Below, in pieces: positions 31,578-40,083 of a stretch of 64,000 bases of DNA (its first letter is position 1; every line of letters starts with the position of its first letter). The position numbers and the translations under genes are program-made. The stretch lies in contig NZ_RYYV01000001.1 of assembly GCF_003977665.1 (NCBI RefSeq), forward strand, positions 372,001 to 436,000, in the 5' to 3' direction. This stretch comes from Dyella choica. Its GTDB lineage: Bacteria > Pseudomonadota > Gammaproteobacteria > Xanthomonadales > Rhodanobacteraceae. The notes under the pieces are model-generated. The model searched no databases, was not told where the DNA came from, and saw only the letters and a program-made list of their open reading frames with translations.

Positions 31578-31832
31578 ATGGAACAGATCGTTGAATGTTT
31601 TATTGCCGGTGGCCCGCAGCATGGCCTGGTGCGTCTGCAGCTGTGGGACCCTCAGTATCCGGCGCCACCGGTAGTGGCGTCCAATGACGGCAAAGTGTGC
31701 ATCGCGGCAGCGCGCCTACCGGCGGGTCAGTGCAGCAAGCGCTTTCTGGTACTGCATCCGCAAGCAACCGGTCAGCAGATCCTTGCCATGGTCGCCAGGT
31801 TGCGGACGCACGCCATGTCCACCGTTGCCTGA
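31578..31832 (+). CDS. Small hypothetical protein
   Basis: This 84-residue protein starts at ATG 31578 after a GCAGGAG site. The sequence, 'EQIVECFIAGGPQHGLVRLQLWDPQYPAPPVVAS', then 'LVLHPQATGQQILAMVARLR', looks like a small alpha/beta domain without signal peptide. I do not recognise it. The ribosome site and the contrast with the poor upstream frame support a real gene. Confidence 0.55.
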   Translation: MEQIVECFIAGGPQHGLVRLQLWDPQYPAPPVVASNDGKVCIAAARLPAGQCSKRFLVLHPQATGQQILAMVARLRTHAMSTVA

Positions 31833-31889
31833 GCTGGGCTGGAGAAAGCGAAGCTATTTCTCAATCCCATCAATGCAAGCCTTCCATCG

Positions 31890-32516
31890 CTACAGACTCC
31901 AATGCCGATAGCACTGATCGATCGCCTGGGCCGATGGCAGGTAAATTTTCGGCAATGGCGTTTGCCGATAGATCTCCGCGTACCGGCGACGGCTCCATGG
32001 AGTGACGATGGCAATATGGTGGATCATGGCCCATTTGATGCTATCGCGAGCGCCCTCCAAAGTACCGACTCTGTCGCGAGCGCACAGTGTCCTTCTCGCA
32101 TATCGGAACAAGCTGAGGGGCATGCTTACATCCAGCAAAATCAAGCCCGTTGCGCGCAGAAAACGCTGCGGCATGCACTTGGAGTAATTGCCGTCCATGA
32201 CCCATTGGTCGCCTATGATGGCGTGGTCGTGCAGGGCGACAAATTCATCTGGGGGACGCGGCGTCCAATTCGAATTCGGGATGTGATACAGCTGGTCCAG
32301 ATGGATCGCCTTTAGCCCGCACTTTCGCGCAATTGCATTGGCCAGGGTGGATTTGCCGCTGTTGGACGGACCGAGTATGCATATGCGTTCTCCCAGGTCC
32401 GGGAGCTGCACGTGCTTGGATGCCGCGGCTGGAATCCGGCGCACAAACTCTCCCCTGTTTCTTTGGTCGGCGAACTCTACAACATCAGGCCCCCTATGCC
32501 CGGCCGGACCTCTCAA
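31890..32516 (-). CDS. P-loop NTPase of the adenylate-kinase/topology-modulation type
   Basis: The 208-residue frame starts at TTG 32516, which overlaps the stop of the upstream small gene (TTGA) and has AAGGA close by. A GTG at 32411 would give 173 residues and starts nearer to where homologues begin. The Walker A motif is 'GPSNSGKSTLANAIA', followed by 'HLDQLYH', 'WVMDGNYSKCMPQRFLRATGLILLDVSMPLSLFRYARRT', as in FlaR/DNA-topology-modulation and adenylate-kinase-like proteins. These bind ATP; the phosphate acceptor is unknown. Confidence 0.8.
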   Translation of the reverse strand: MRGPAGHRGPDVVEFADQRNRGEFVRRIPAAASKHVQLPDLGERICILGPSNSGKSTLANAIARKCGLKAIHLDQLYHIPNSNWTPRPPDEFVALHDHAIIGDQWVMDGNYSKCMPQRFLRATGLILLDVSMPLSLFRYARRTLCARDRVGTLEGARDSIKWAMIHHIAIVTPWSRRRYAEIYRQTPLPKIYLPSAQAIDQCYRHWSL

Positions 32517-32792
32517 TGATCCTTGTCATGGGAATTGAGGACTGACCAGACTTGAGCAGCGCCATCTTTTGGCTCCGATCGATAGCCAGTAGGCGGCACA
32601 TGACCGCGCTGGGAGAGAAGAAAAAGTCCAAGCAGCGCGCTGCCCAACACGGGAATGATCCAGATGATCAAGATTTGCAGCACCTTCTGTGCGTCCGCTG
32701 TAACCCGCATCGACCGCAACAGCTATCGAAACCACCGTATTCAAAGCGGCCAAGGCAAGCCATGCCGTTCGAAACCACTCGTGTGCGTTCAT
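32513..32792 (-). pseudogene. Small membrane protein gene with apparent frameshift
   Basis: From ATG 32792, with a strong AAGGGG site, the frame reads 'MNAHEWFRTAWLALAALNTVVSIAVAVDAGYSGRT' (one membrane span), then becomes nonsense. In the next frame the sequence 'AQKVLQILIIWIIPVLGSALLGLFLLSQRG' (second span) continues to TGA 32513. Joining the two near base 32690-32695 gives a coherent two-span protein of about 92 residues. It is either a broken gene, a sequencing error or a programmed shift. The stop overlaps the TTG start of the P-loop gene. Confidence 0.6.
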
Positions 32793-32891
32793 AAGCCCCT
32801 TTGCTTTGTTCGTAGTGTATGACGACTCCGCTCATCCTCCGCAATGCCGGCTAACGCAAACTTTGCAGAGCCGTTTTCACTGCGATTCATC

Positions 32892-32908
32892 CAGCTGTCC
32901 GACAGCTG
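32892..32908. promoter_or_regulatory. Palindrome upstream of the Ala-rich secreted protein
   Basis: CAGCTGT and ACAGCTG flank CCG, a perfect 7-base inverted repeat about 100 bases before ATG 33009. It could be a regulator site; no protein is assigned. Confidence 0.35.
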
Positions 32909-33008
32909 AAACCCGCCCGATTTCGTTCAGGATGCAGTTGCCCTCATTCGCCTAGCGTCTGCTCGCCACGTCAGAAGAACGCGGCGTTCCCCACTCGGAG
33001 GTTACCCT

Positions 33009-33419
33009 ATGCGCAAGTCCATTCTCGTTGCCGCCATCGCCACCGCCAGCGTGCTGAGCATCCCCGCTTTCGCTCAAGTCACTGCCGGCGGCGCTGTTGG
33101 CGCAGGCGTCGGTGCGGGTGTGAACGCAGGTACGGCCTTGCACGGCGCAACGCAAACGACGACCGGCGCGACCCAAGCGGCTAGTGAGACCGTCGAGCAC
33201 ACGGCTCGCAAAGCCAAGCACACGGCGCACAAGGCTACGCATACCGCCGCATCGACTGCTGACGAAGCCTCGACCACCGCCAAGAAGACCACAATGGGCG
33301 CAACTGAGCCCGCCGATGCCAAGGTGCAGACCGGCGCTTCGGTGAACGGAAATGCGGGTGCCGCCAATGCCAACGCCGGCATCAGTGCGAATGCGGATGC
33401 TGCTGCCGGCAAACAGTGA
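33009..33419 (+). CDS. Ala/Thr-rich secreted protein of unknown function
   Basis: This 136-residue protein starts at ATG 33009 behind CGGAGG. Residues 1-22 form a signal peptide (AFA). The mature protein has a Gly/Ala/Val segment ('GGAVGAGVGAGVNAGTALHG'), a Lys/His/Ala/Thr repeat ('ARKAKHTAHKATHTAASTADEASTTAKK', like histone-H1 or LEA-type tails) and an Asn/Ala-rich end. It is likely disordered and periplasmic or surface-located. An intrinsic terminator follows. Confidence 0.75.
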   Translation: MRKSILVAAIATASVLSIPAFAQVTAGGAVGAGVGAGVNAGTALHGATQTTTGATQAASETVEHTARKAKHTAHKATHTAASTADEASTTAKKTTMGATEPADAKVQTGASVNGNAGAANANAGISANADAAAGKQ

Positions 33420-33452
33420 TCGTTTGACATAGCGCATTTCGTCGTAACGACC

Positions 33453-33480
33453 AAGCCGGATCCCTCGGGATCCGGCTTTT
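33453..33480 (+). terminator. Rho-independent terminator of the Ala-rich protein gene
   Basis: AAGCCGGATCCC and GGGATCCGGCTT form a 12-base stem with a TC loop, closed by TTTT. It lies 34 bases after the stop codon. Confidence 0.85.
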
Positions 33481-33520
33481 CTGCATTCAACGCTGCCGTT
33501 TTCGCGCAGGGAACTTTACG

Positions 33521-34066
33521 TCAATGGCCCGCGTTCTCTGCCGCTGCCTGTTGCAAGAATCCGTCCCTGACGCGCGCCAGCAAGCTCTGAAACAAGACCA
33601 GCTCGTCCGTCGATAGGCCGGCGAGCGCATTTTTGAGCCTGCCCGCATTCATTTCCATCGCACGCGTGATGACCTCGCGGCCCTTTTCCGTGAGCTTGGC
33701 GAGCAAGCGCCGGCGATCCTGCGGATCACCGGCCGACTGCACCAGGCCATCTTGTTCCAGCGAATACATCAGCGCGGAAACGGTCGCGCGCTTCACTTGC
33801 AGCGCGGCAATGATGTCCTGGTGCGGAACCAGGCGACCACCGGCCCCCCACAGCAAGGCAAGGGTCTGAAAGCGCGCTTGCGAACCGGCCGTGCCTTCCA
33901 GCCATTCGTTCAAGACATTGGTGATCTGCTGGGTGGCGGAGCGCAGGGCAAACACTGTTTCCACGCGCTGGAATGCCTCGGGAGGAAAACGCTCCAGATA
34001 GGCCTGGCGCAGGTACTGGGGTGGAAAGACCGGGCCATGGGGGGAATCGGGGTTTTTCAATGACAT
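33521..34066 (-). CDS. MarR-family regulator divergent from the EmrAB-NodT operon
   Basis: This 181-residue protein starts at ATG 34066. The MarR winged helix covers about residues 65-150: 'LALLWGAGGRLVPHQDIIAALQVKRATVSALMYSLEQDGLVQSAGDPQDRRRLLAKLTEKGREV', with the DxRR wing. It is divergent from the efflux operon across about 200 AT-rich bases with inverted repeats, the usual arrangement for a MarR repressor of drug efflux that is released by its ligand. Confidence 0.92.
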   Translation of the reverse strand: MSLKNPDSPHGPVFPPQYLRQAYLERFPPEAFQRVETVFALRSATQQITNVLNEWLEGTAGSQARFQTLALLWGAGGRLVPHQDIIAALQVKRATVSALMYSLEQDGLVQSAGDPQDRRRLLAKLTEKGREVITRAMEMNAGRLKNALAGLSTDELVLFQSLLARVRDGFLQQAAAENAGH

Positions 34067-34096
34067 GACCTCTTCCGGAACAATTCCTCAGCTGAA

Positions 34097-34137
34097 TTGT
34101 ATGGCTTAGTACAAATAAGTTCCATTGTAAAAACAAT
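34097..34137. promoter_or_regulatory. Inverted repeats between MarR and efflux genes, probable MarR operators
   Basis: TTGTA/TACAA (34097-34101 and 34110-34114) and ATTGT/ACAAT (34124-34128 and 34133-34137) lie in an AT-rich stretch near the MarR gene start and about 140 bases upstream of the efflux genes. MarR proteins bind such TTG-CAA palindromes. The assignment is by position. Confidence 0.45.
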
Positions 34138-34272
34138 TACATAGAAAATAGTATGTCAACGAACTGTATGTTTATTGACTAATTCCTCGAACGAGAATAT
34201 TGTCTGCCTCCATACAAATCGCAGCACGGCACGCGATCGGCGCCTGCCGGCCGGTGAATTGGAGAGTTGGAC

Positions 34273-35358
34273 ATGACCCCTGCAGAAGAACCGGAAGGCG
34301 CCAAGCCCTTGCCCGCCCGGCCACCCTGGTCCCGCAAAACCCGTATCACGGCGAGCGTGGCCGCTGGGGCGCTGCTGGTGAGCGGCATTGCCTATGCCGT
34401 CGTGGCCGGCCATGAGGTTTCCACCGACGATGCCTATACGGATGGCCGGGCCATCACGGTGGCGCCACACGTCGCCGGCTACGTCAGCGCGCTGGAGGTA
34501 ACGGATAACCAGTTCGTGCACCGGGGACAGGTACTGGTGCGCATGCAATGCGCGGACTATCTCGCCGCCCGTGACCGAGCCCAAGGTGCGCTGGAATCAA
34601 CGCAAGGCCAGTTGGCTGCCGCGCAATCGGAACTGGCGCTGGCCAAGATCACCTACCCCGCCAAGTTCGCCGCGGCCCAGGCCACGCTCGCCACGCAACA
34701 CGCCAATCTGTTCAAGGCGCAGTCGGAGTTCCTGCGCCAGCACGACATCCCGAAAGAAGCCACCACTTCCCACGACATCGACTTCGCCACCGCCGAACGC
34801 AACGCGGTGACAGGCGACGTGGCGCAGGCGCAGGCGCAATTGCGCATGGCCGAACCGGTAAGCCTCAATATCGATGAAGCGCAAGCCCATGTCGTGCAAC
34901 TGCACGGCGAAGTAAAGCGCGCCCAGGCCGATCTTGATCAGGCCAAGCTCAATGTCGGCTGGTGCGACATCACTTCGCCGCAGGATGGCTGGGTCACCAA
35001 GCGGGGCGTCGAGCAAGGCGATTACGTCCAGGTCGGCCAGCAACTGTTCTCGATCGTGAGTCCTGAAGTGTGGGTAACGGCCAACTTCAAGGAAACCGAA
35101 CTCACCCACATGCGCGCCGGGCAGCGTGTATCCATTGCAGTGGATGCCTACCCAGGACTCAAGCTGGAAGGGCACGTCGACAGTATCCAGCTGGGCTCCG
35201 GGGCGAAATTCACCGCCTTTCCCGCGGAAAACGCTACCGGCAACTTCGTCAAGATCGTCCAGCGCGTGCCGGTCAAGATCGTGATCGACTCCGGGTTGGA
35301 CCCCAAGCAGCCACTGCCGCTCAATCTTTCGGTCGAACCGACGGTAGCGCTGCCATGA
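34273..35358 (+). CDS. EmrA/HlyD-type membrane fusion protein of an efflux pump
   Basis: This 361-residue protein starts at ATG 34273, six bases after GGAGAG. One N-terminal membrane span (about residues 28-48) is followed by the EmrA signature 'VSTDDAYTDGRAITVAPHVAGYVSALEVTDNQFVHRGQVLVRM' (lipoyl half-motif), a long coiled-coil hairpin, and the second half 'GWCDITSPQDGWVTKRGVEQGDYVQVGQQLFSIVS', then 'VWVTANFKETELTHMRAGQ'. It bridges the MFS pump and the outer-membrane channel encoded next. Its TGA overlaps the ATG of the pump gene. Confidence 0.95.
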   Translation: MTPAEEPEGAKPLPARPPWSRKTRITASVAAGALLVSGIAYAVVAGHEVSTDDAYTDGRAITVAPHVAGYVSALEVTDNQFVHRGQVLVRMQCADYLAARDRAQGALESTQGQLAAAQSELALAKITYPAKFAAAQATLATQHANLFKAQSEFLRQHDIPKEATTSHDIDFATAERNAVTGDVAQAQAQLRMAEPVSLNIDEAQAHVVQLHGEVKRAQADLDQAKLNVGWCDITSPQDGWVTKRGVEQGDYVQVGQQLFSIVSPEVWVTANFKETELTHMRAGQRVSIAVDAYPGLKLEGHVDSIQLGSGAKFTAFPAENATGNFVKIVQRVPVKIVIDSGLDPKQPLPLNLSVEPTVALP

Positions 35359-36932
35359 ACGCGGTGTCCGAGGCGCAAGGCATGGCCTGGAAACCGCGCG
35401 CCAATCCGTGGCTGATCGCACTGGTGGTGACGCTCGCCGCGTTCATGGAAATCCTCGACACCACCATCGTCAACGTCGCCCTACCCCATATCGCCGGCAG
35501 CCTTTCGAGCAGCCCGGATGATGCGACATGGACACTCACCTCGTACCTGGTCGCCAACGGCATCGTGCTCACCATTTCCGGCTGGCTGGGCTCGGTGATC
35601 GGCAGGAAACGCTACTTCCTGATCTGCATCGCCATGTTCACCGTGTGCTCGCTATTGTGCGGGCTGGCGCAAAGCCTGCCGCAGCTGATCGTGTTCCGTT
35701 TGCTGCAAGGTTTCTTCGGCGGCGGCTTGCAGCCGAATCAGCAAGCCATCCTGCTCGATTCCTTCGAACCGCGCAAACGCGCCGCAGCGTTCGCCATCAC
35801 GGCCATTGCAACGGTCGTGGCACCGGTGCTCGGTCCCCTGCTCGGAGGCTACATCACCGATCATGCCTCCTGGCGCTGGATCTTCTTCATCAATGTTCCG
35901 GTCGGCATTTTTGCGTTCTTTGCCATCGGCGTGCTGGTGGACGATCCACCGTGGGCGGTGAAGCGGAAACGGTCGGTCGACTACATCGGCCTGTCACTCA
36001 TCACGCTAGGCCTGGGTTGCATGCAGGTGATGATGGACCGTGGCGAAGACGAAGGATGGCTGCACTCCCCCTTCATCGTGCATCTGGCGATCCTGGCCGC
36101 ACTCGGCATTGCCGGTGCTGTGCTGTGGCTGCTGGTCGCCAAGAAGCCAGTGGTCGATCTACGCGTGTTCAAGGACCGCAACTTCGCGGTCAGCTCGATC
36201 CTGATCATCGGCATGGGCATGATCCTCTATGGCAGCGCCGTGCTGATTCCGCAATTTGCGCAAACGACGATCGGCTATACCGCCACCTGGGCCGGCCTGG
36301 TGCTGGCACCCGGTGGCGTGGTGATCATTCTGCTCATCCCGTTCGTCGGACGGCTGATGAAGGTGGTGCAACTGCGTTACGTCATCGCAATGGGCTTCAC
36401 CGTCATGGCGTTCGCGCTTTGCTATTCGAACACCCTGGTGCCCTCGATCGATTTTCGCACGCTCACCACGATGCGCAGCCTGCAGACGGCCTCGCTGGGG
36501 TTCCTGTTCGTCCCGATCAGCATCATGTCGTACCACAGTCTGCCCAAGTCGCTCGGCGCAGATGCGGCAGCGCTGTTCGTGATGTTCCGCAATGTTTCGG
36601 GCTCGGTCGGGATTTCCATCGCGACCGCGCTGGTTTCGGAGCGCACGCAAGCGCGCCAGGCGCATTTGTCGACGTGGCTGACGCCGTTCAATTCGTCTTT
36701 CAATGCGCTGGTCGCCCGGAATGAAGCCGCGTTGCGCTCGCTTGGCCGGGCGGCCGGCAGTTTGCACAGCCAGGCCGTTGCCTACGCCTTTCGCACCCTG
36801 GAACACCAGGCCGCCGTGCTGGCGTATAGCGACGCCTTCATCTACAGCGCCGTACTCGCGGCATTGATGGTTCCCGCGGCCATGCTGCTTTCGCCGGTCA
36901 AAGACGGCCATGCGTCGGCACCGATGCATTAA
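35355..36932 (+). CDS. EmrB-type DHA2-family MFS drug efflux transporter
   Basis: This 525-residue protein starts at ATG 35355, four bases inside the end of the fusion-protein gene. About 14 membrane spans are predicted. Family motifs include 'AFMEILDTTIVNVALPHIAGSL' (DHA2 motif D1), 'GWLGSVIGRKRYFLICIAMF' (motif A) and 'PVLGPLLGGYITDHASWRWIFFINVPVG' (motif C), an antiporter mark. It should expel drugs or toxic organics with proton antiport through the EmrA-NodT conduit. The stop overlaps the start region of the outer-membrane gene. Confidence 0.95.
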   Translation: MNAVSEAQGMAWKPRANPWLIALVVTLAAFMEILDTTIVNVALPHIAGSLSSSPDDATWTLTSYLVANGIVLTISGWLGSVIGRKRYFLICIAMFTVCSLLCGLAQSLPQLIVFRLLQGFFGGGLQPNQQAILLDSFEPRKRAAAFAITAIATVVAPVLGPLLGGYITDHASWRWIFFINVPVGIFAFFAIGVLVDDPPWAVKRKRSVDYIGLSLITLGLGCMQVMMDRGEDEGWLHSPFIVHLAILAALGIAGAVLWLLVAKKPVVDLRVFKDRNFAVSSILIIGMGMILYGSAVLIPQFAQTTIGYTATWAGLVLAPGGVVIILLIPFVGRLMKVVQLRYVIAMGFTVMAFALCYSNTLVPSIDFRTLTTMRSLQTASLGFLFVPISIMSYHSLPKSLGADAAALFVMFRNVSGSVGISIATALVSERTQARQAHLSTWLTPFNSSFNALVARNEAALRSLGRAAGSLHSQAVAYAFRTLEHQAAVLAYSDAFIYSAVLAALMVPAAMLLSPVKDGHASAPMH

Positions 36933-36946
36933 TGAGGATCAAGCTC

Positions 36947-38551
36947 ATGCACGCTTTCAAGTCTTCGATAATGGCGGCCGCCGTGCTGCTGGCCGGCTGC
37001 ACCGTGGGCCCGGATTTCACCCGACCCGACGCCAAGTTGCCGACAGCCTGGTGCTCGGCGCACTGCCAACAGAACAGTGCTATACCGAGCAAGCCAACGG
37101 CTGCGCCCATCCCCGCCTCTTGGTGGACCTCCTTCAACGATATGGAACTGACCAAGCTGGAGGAACGCGTCGCCGACGCCAACTTGGATCTGAAAGTGGC
37201 CTCGCTCCGTCTCGCCGAAAGCCGTGCCGAACGCTCGATCACGGCGGCTGATCAATATCCCACGGTCAACGGCAGTGCGAGCGCTGTGCGCGAACGCGCC
37301 AGCGCCAATGGCGTGATGAGCATCGCCGGCGCGCTCACCCAGCCGACCAACGCAGCGACGGCAGCGAACGGAACCGGCAGTGGCGTAGTGACCACTCCCG
37401 GCAACGGCAAAGCTTCCTCGGGCCCGGCTCCGTTCAACCTGTTCCAGGCCGGCTTCGATGCGTCCTGGGAACTGGATCTATGGGGCCGCGTGCGACGTGA
37501 GATCGAAGCCGCGGACGCCTCCGTGGAAGCCCAGGCAGATGCACGCCGCGACCTATTGATATCCGTCATGGCCGAAGTCGCGCGCGACTACATCCAGTTG
37601 CGTGGCTACCAGACCGACTACGCCATTACGCTCGACAACCTCGCCGCCGCCAAGAATGCCGAACGCGTGACCCGCGAACGGCAGGCGCACGGCCTCGCGA
37701 GCGAACTGGACGTAGTGGAGGCCGCCTCGCAGGTGTCGGCCGAAAACGCGCTGTTGCCGCAGCTCGCGCAGCAGCAGGATGAAAGCATCAATCGCCTCAG
37801 CTTCCTGCTCGGCCAGGCACCGGGCGCGCTGCGTGCCGAACTGGAACAAAGCAGGCCGGTACCGCCTACACCCCCGGTTGTTCCCGTGGGGCTTCCTTCC
37901 GACCTGGCGCGGCGGCGCCCGGACATCCGCGAAGCGGAAGCAACGCTGCACCAGGCCACCGCGGAAATCGGCGTGGCCACGGCGGACTTCTATCCCAGCA
38001 TCACACTCTCAGGCAGCGCCGGCCTACAATCGCTGCAGTTCAACCAGCTAGGCAGCTGGGCATCGCGCCAGTTCAGCATCGGCCCATCGATCAGCCTGCC
38101 GATCTTCGAAGGCGGCCGGTTGAAGGCGACGCTCAATCTACGCAAGGCACAACAGCAAGAAGCAGCCGTGAACTACCAGCGTGTCGTGCTCGCGGCATGG
38201 CATGACATCGACAACGCACTGACTCAGTATTCTTCGCAGCAGCTTCGCCACGATCAGCTGCAGGCCACCGTGCAGAATGACCAAAAGGCGCTGCGGCTGG
38301 CACAGACGCAATACACCGCGGGCACGGAATCCTTCCTGCAGGTGCTCGATGCGGAACGGCGCTTGCTGTCCGCGCAGCAGGATCTCACTGACAACACTAC
38401 CCAGATCTCGGCCACGCTGGTGTCGCTTTACAAGGCACTGGGCGGTGGCTGGGAAGCGACTTATCCGGAAGTGGTTGCCAATGGCCTCGACGCGACACCT
38501 GCCGATAACGAGCGGCACTCGCTTGCCCTGAACCAGGCGCCGCGCGCCTAA
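36947..38551 (+). CDS. NodT-family outer-membrane efflux lipoprotein
   Basis: I chose ATG 36947 (534 residues) because GAGGA lies eight bases before it; an ATG at 36932 overlapping the pump stop (TAATG) would add five residues. The signal peptide ends in the lipobox LAGC, and 'TVGPDFTRPDAKLPTAW' is the classical NodT/OprM start. Two outer-membrane-factor repeats follow ('WELDLWGRVRREIEAADA', 'LPSDLARRRPDIREAEATLHQATAEIGVATADFYPSITLSG', 'GPSISLPIFEGGRLKATLNLRKAQQ'). It forms the trimeric exit channel for the pump. A Ser/Thr/Asn-rich insert around residues 100-145 is longer than usual. Confidence 0.94.
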   Translation: MHAFKSSIMAAAVLLAGCTVGPDFTRPDAKLPTAWCSAHCQQNSAIPSKPTAAPIPASWWTSFNDMELTKLEERVADANLDLKVASLRLAESRAERSITAADQYPTVNGSASAVRERASANGVMSIAGALTQPTNAATAANGTGSGVVTTPGNGKASSGPAPFNLFQAGFDASWELDLWGRVRREIEAADASVEAQADARRDLLISVMAEVARDYIQLRGYQTDYAITLDNLAAAKNAERVTRERQAHGLASELDVVEAASQVSAENALLPQLAQQQDESINRLSFLLGQAPGALRAELEQSRPVPPTPPVVPVGLPSDLARRRPDIREAEATLHQATAEIGVATADFYPSITLSGSAGLQSLQFNQLGSWASRQFSIGPSISLPIFEGGRLKATLNLRKAQQQEAAVNYQRVVLAAWHDIDNALTQYSSQQLRHDQLQATVQNDQKALRLAQTQYTAGTESFLQVLDAERRLLSAQQDLTDNTTQISATLVSLYKALGGGWEATYPEVVANGLDATPADNERHSLALNQAPRA

Positions 38552-38571
38552 CCCGGAAAAAGAAGGCGAAT

Positions 38572-39144
38572 ATGGGCAAACCTCTCACGTCTAAGGCTGG
38601 CGGATGCAAACCGCGCTCACCGCCTGCAGAACACTACGCCATCGCCAGCTCGCTGCAAGCACCCATCGAAGCGATCCATAAAATCGCGCAAGTCTGCCGC
38701 AGCTTGCGGAATGCCACCCACACCATGGAAAGACTGGTTCGGCTAGCCTCGGGCAGCAGCGACTTGACGCTGGCGCATTGGCTGGTATTGGTTCACTTGT
38801 CGAAGACCTCCAGCTGCAAGCAAGCCGATTTGAAATCCGCTACCGGCTTCGCGCCCGCACACCTGACAAAACTGCTGGACGAGCTGGTGGACCGGCGCCT
38901 GGTTCATCGGCATCGCTCTTCGTGGGACCGCCGGCAAATCCTGCTGGCGTCGACCGGAACCGGAAGAGAGACAGCGCGCAAGCTGCTGCTGTCGTTGAGC
39001 CAGCTTGCGGGTAAGGCGAGGGTAGAAGCCATCGAAAGCTTGAGCTCATCCTTGGAGGGATTCGTCTCCATGACGGCAAACGACGGATGGCTGGATGGGA
39101 CGGGCACCGAGAGCAAGGTCCCCGACGACCACCCCACCGTGTGA
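38572..39144 (+). CDS. MarR-family regulator downstream of the efflux operon
   Basis: This 190-residue protein starts at ATG 38572 with a GAAGGCG site, 20 bases after the NodT gene, so it is probably its fourth cistron. The winged helix is in 'LAHWLVLVHLSKTSSCKQADLKSATGFAPAHLTKLLDELVDRRLVHRHRSSWDRRQILLASTGTG', with the D-R-R wing. It differs clearly from the MarR at 33521, and two regulators for one pump suggest layered or cross control. Ligand unknown. Confidence 0.88.
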   Translation: MGKPLTSKAGGCKPRSPPAEHYAIASSLQAPIEAIHKIAQVCRSLRNATHTMERLVRLASGSSDLTLAHWLVLVHLSKTSSCKQADLKSATGFAPAHLTKLLDELVDRRLVHRHRSSWDRRQILLASTGTGRETARKLLLSLSQLAGKARVEAIESLSSSLEGFVSMTANDGWLDGTGTESKVPDDHPTV

Positions 39145-39191
39145 CATCGGCTTTTTTTGCAGCAATCAGCGCATCTGTGCACGTTAGTCGA

Positions 39192-39893
39192 TCAGGCATT
39201 TTCCCAAAGGAATTCGCTCAGCTTGCGCAGCTCATCGAACTGGCTGGCCAGTTCGAAGCTCAGCAGGAAGGCGCCGACGTAGAAAGCTCCCTGGTATTTG
39301 ACCGACCAATCGAGCACCGGAGTGGCGAGACGCCGCCGTATCACGGCGTGGTTGAGCAGGAGGCAGATCACGACACCCAGAACGGCGCCGGCCAATACAT
39401 CCGTTGGGTAATGCATGCCCAGATAGATACGCGGAAAACAGATGAAGGCAATGGTGTAGACGAACGCGACAATGCCGAGCCGGCGAGAAGCCAGGTAGAC
39501 GCCGGTGGCCACCGCGCACCACATCATCGCGTGATCACTGGGAAACGAACTCCACGAACGCAGGACCGGAACCCTGCAAGTGGAGACTTCTGCGGGGAAG
39601 CGCAATGCCAGTGCAGGATCGGCAAACGGGCGAAGCCGGAACGGCAGATAATGAGCAAGAAGCCTGCCTGTGAACAACGCAAGCATCGTCGCCACTGCGG
39701 TGCAGATGACGATTTCACGATCACGGCGCACATCGGGCCCGTTACGGAACCAGATCCACCACAGCAGACAGATCAAGCCGAGGCCGCGCGTGAAATAGAA
39801 CTTTTCGATGGCCATCGCCATGTAGTCGAAAAGCGTCGATCGAAATGCAAAGTGATTAACGAACCTGAGAATGGCAAGGTCGAAAGCATTCAT
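39192..39893 (-). CDS. PAP2-family membrane phosphatase
   Basis: This 233-residue protein starts at ATG 39893. Several membrane spans surround the three PAP2 motifs: 'FRLRPFADP' (RP of motif 1), 'SSFPSDHAMMWCA' (PSxH motif 2) and 'RIYLGMHYPTDVLAGAV' (SRxxxxxHxxxD motif 3; the Ser-Arg is Pro-Arg here). It dephosphorylates a lipid phosphate such as undecaprenyl diphosphate or phosphatidate at the inner membrane. A perfect palindrome lies 49 bases upstream of its start. Confidence 0.9.
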   Translation of the reverse strand: MNAFDLAILRFVNHFAFRSTLFDYMAMAIEKFYFTRGLGLICLLWWIWFRNGPDVRRDREIVICTAVATMLALFTGRLLAHYLPFRLRPFADPALALRFPAEVSTCRVPVLRSWSSFPSDHAMMWCAVATGVYLASRRLGIVAFVYTIAFICFPRIYLGMHYPTDVLAGAVLGVVICLLLNHAVIRRRLATPVLDWSVKYQGAFYVGAFLLSFELASQFDELRKLSEFLWENA

Positions 39894-39941
39894 TTTAGGT
39901 ACGGACTACTGCAAAGCGGTGACGTCCCACTCATCTACTCA

Positions 39942-39957
39942 TTGGACCGTGGTCCAA
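39942..39957. promoter_or_regulatory. Perfect palindrome upstream of the PAP2 gene
   Basis: TTGGACCGTGGTCCAA has 7-base perfect arms and a two-base centre, 49 bases before the start of the PAP2 gene and within its promoter region. It looks like a repressor (TetR-type) operator; no regulator gene is adjacent. Confidence 0.45.
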
Positions 39958-40083
39958 ATGTGAAAAGCAGTTTGCGGCAGTGGTCCGCCGCAAGCCGTAT
40001 TCGGCTGCGGTTTTGCATTCGACGAGGAAGAGCGGTCCAGCACGTTGGGCCTTACGCCATCAACACCGAAAGGCCATGAATGC

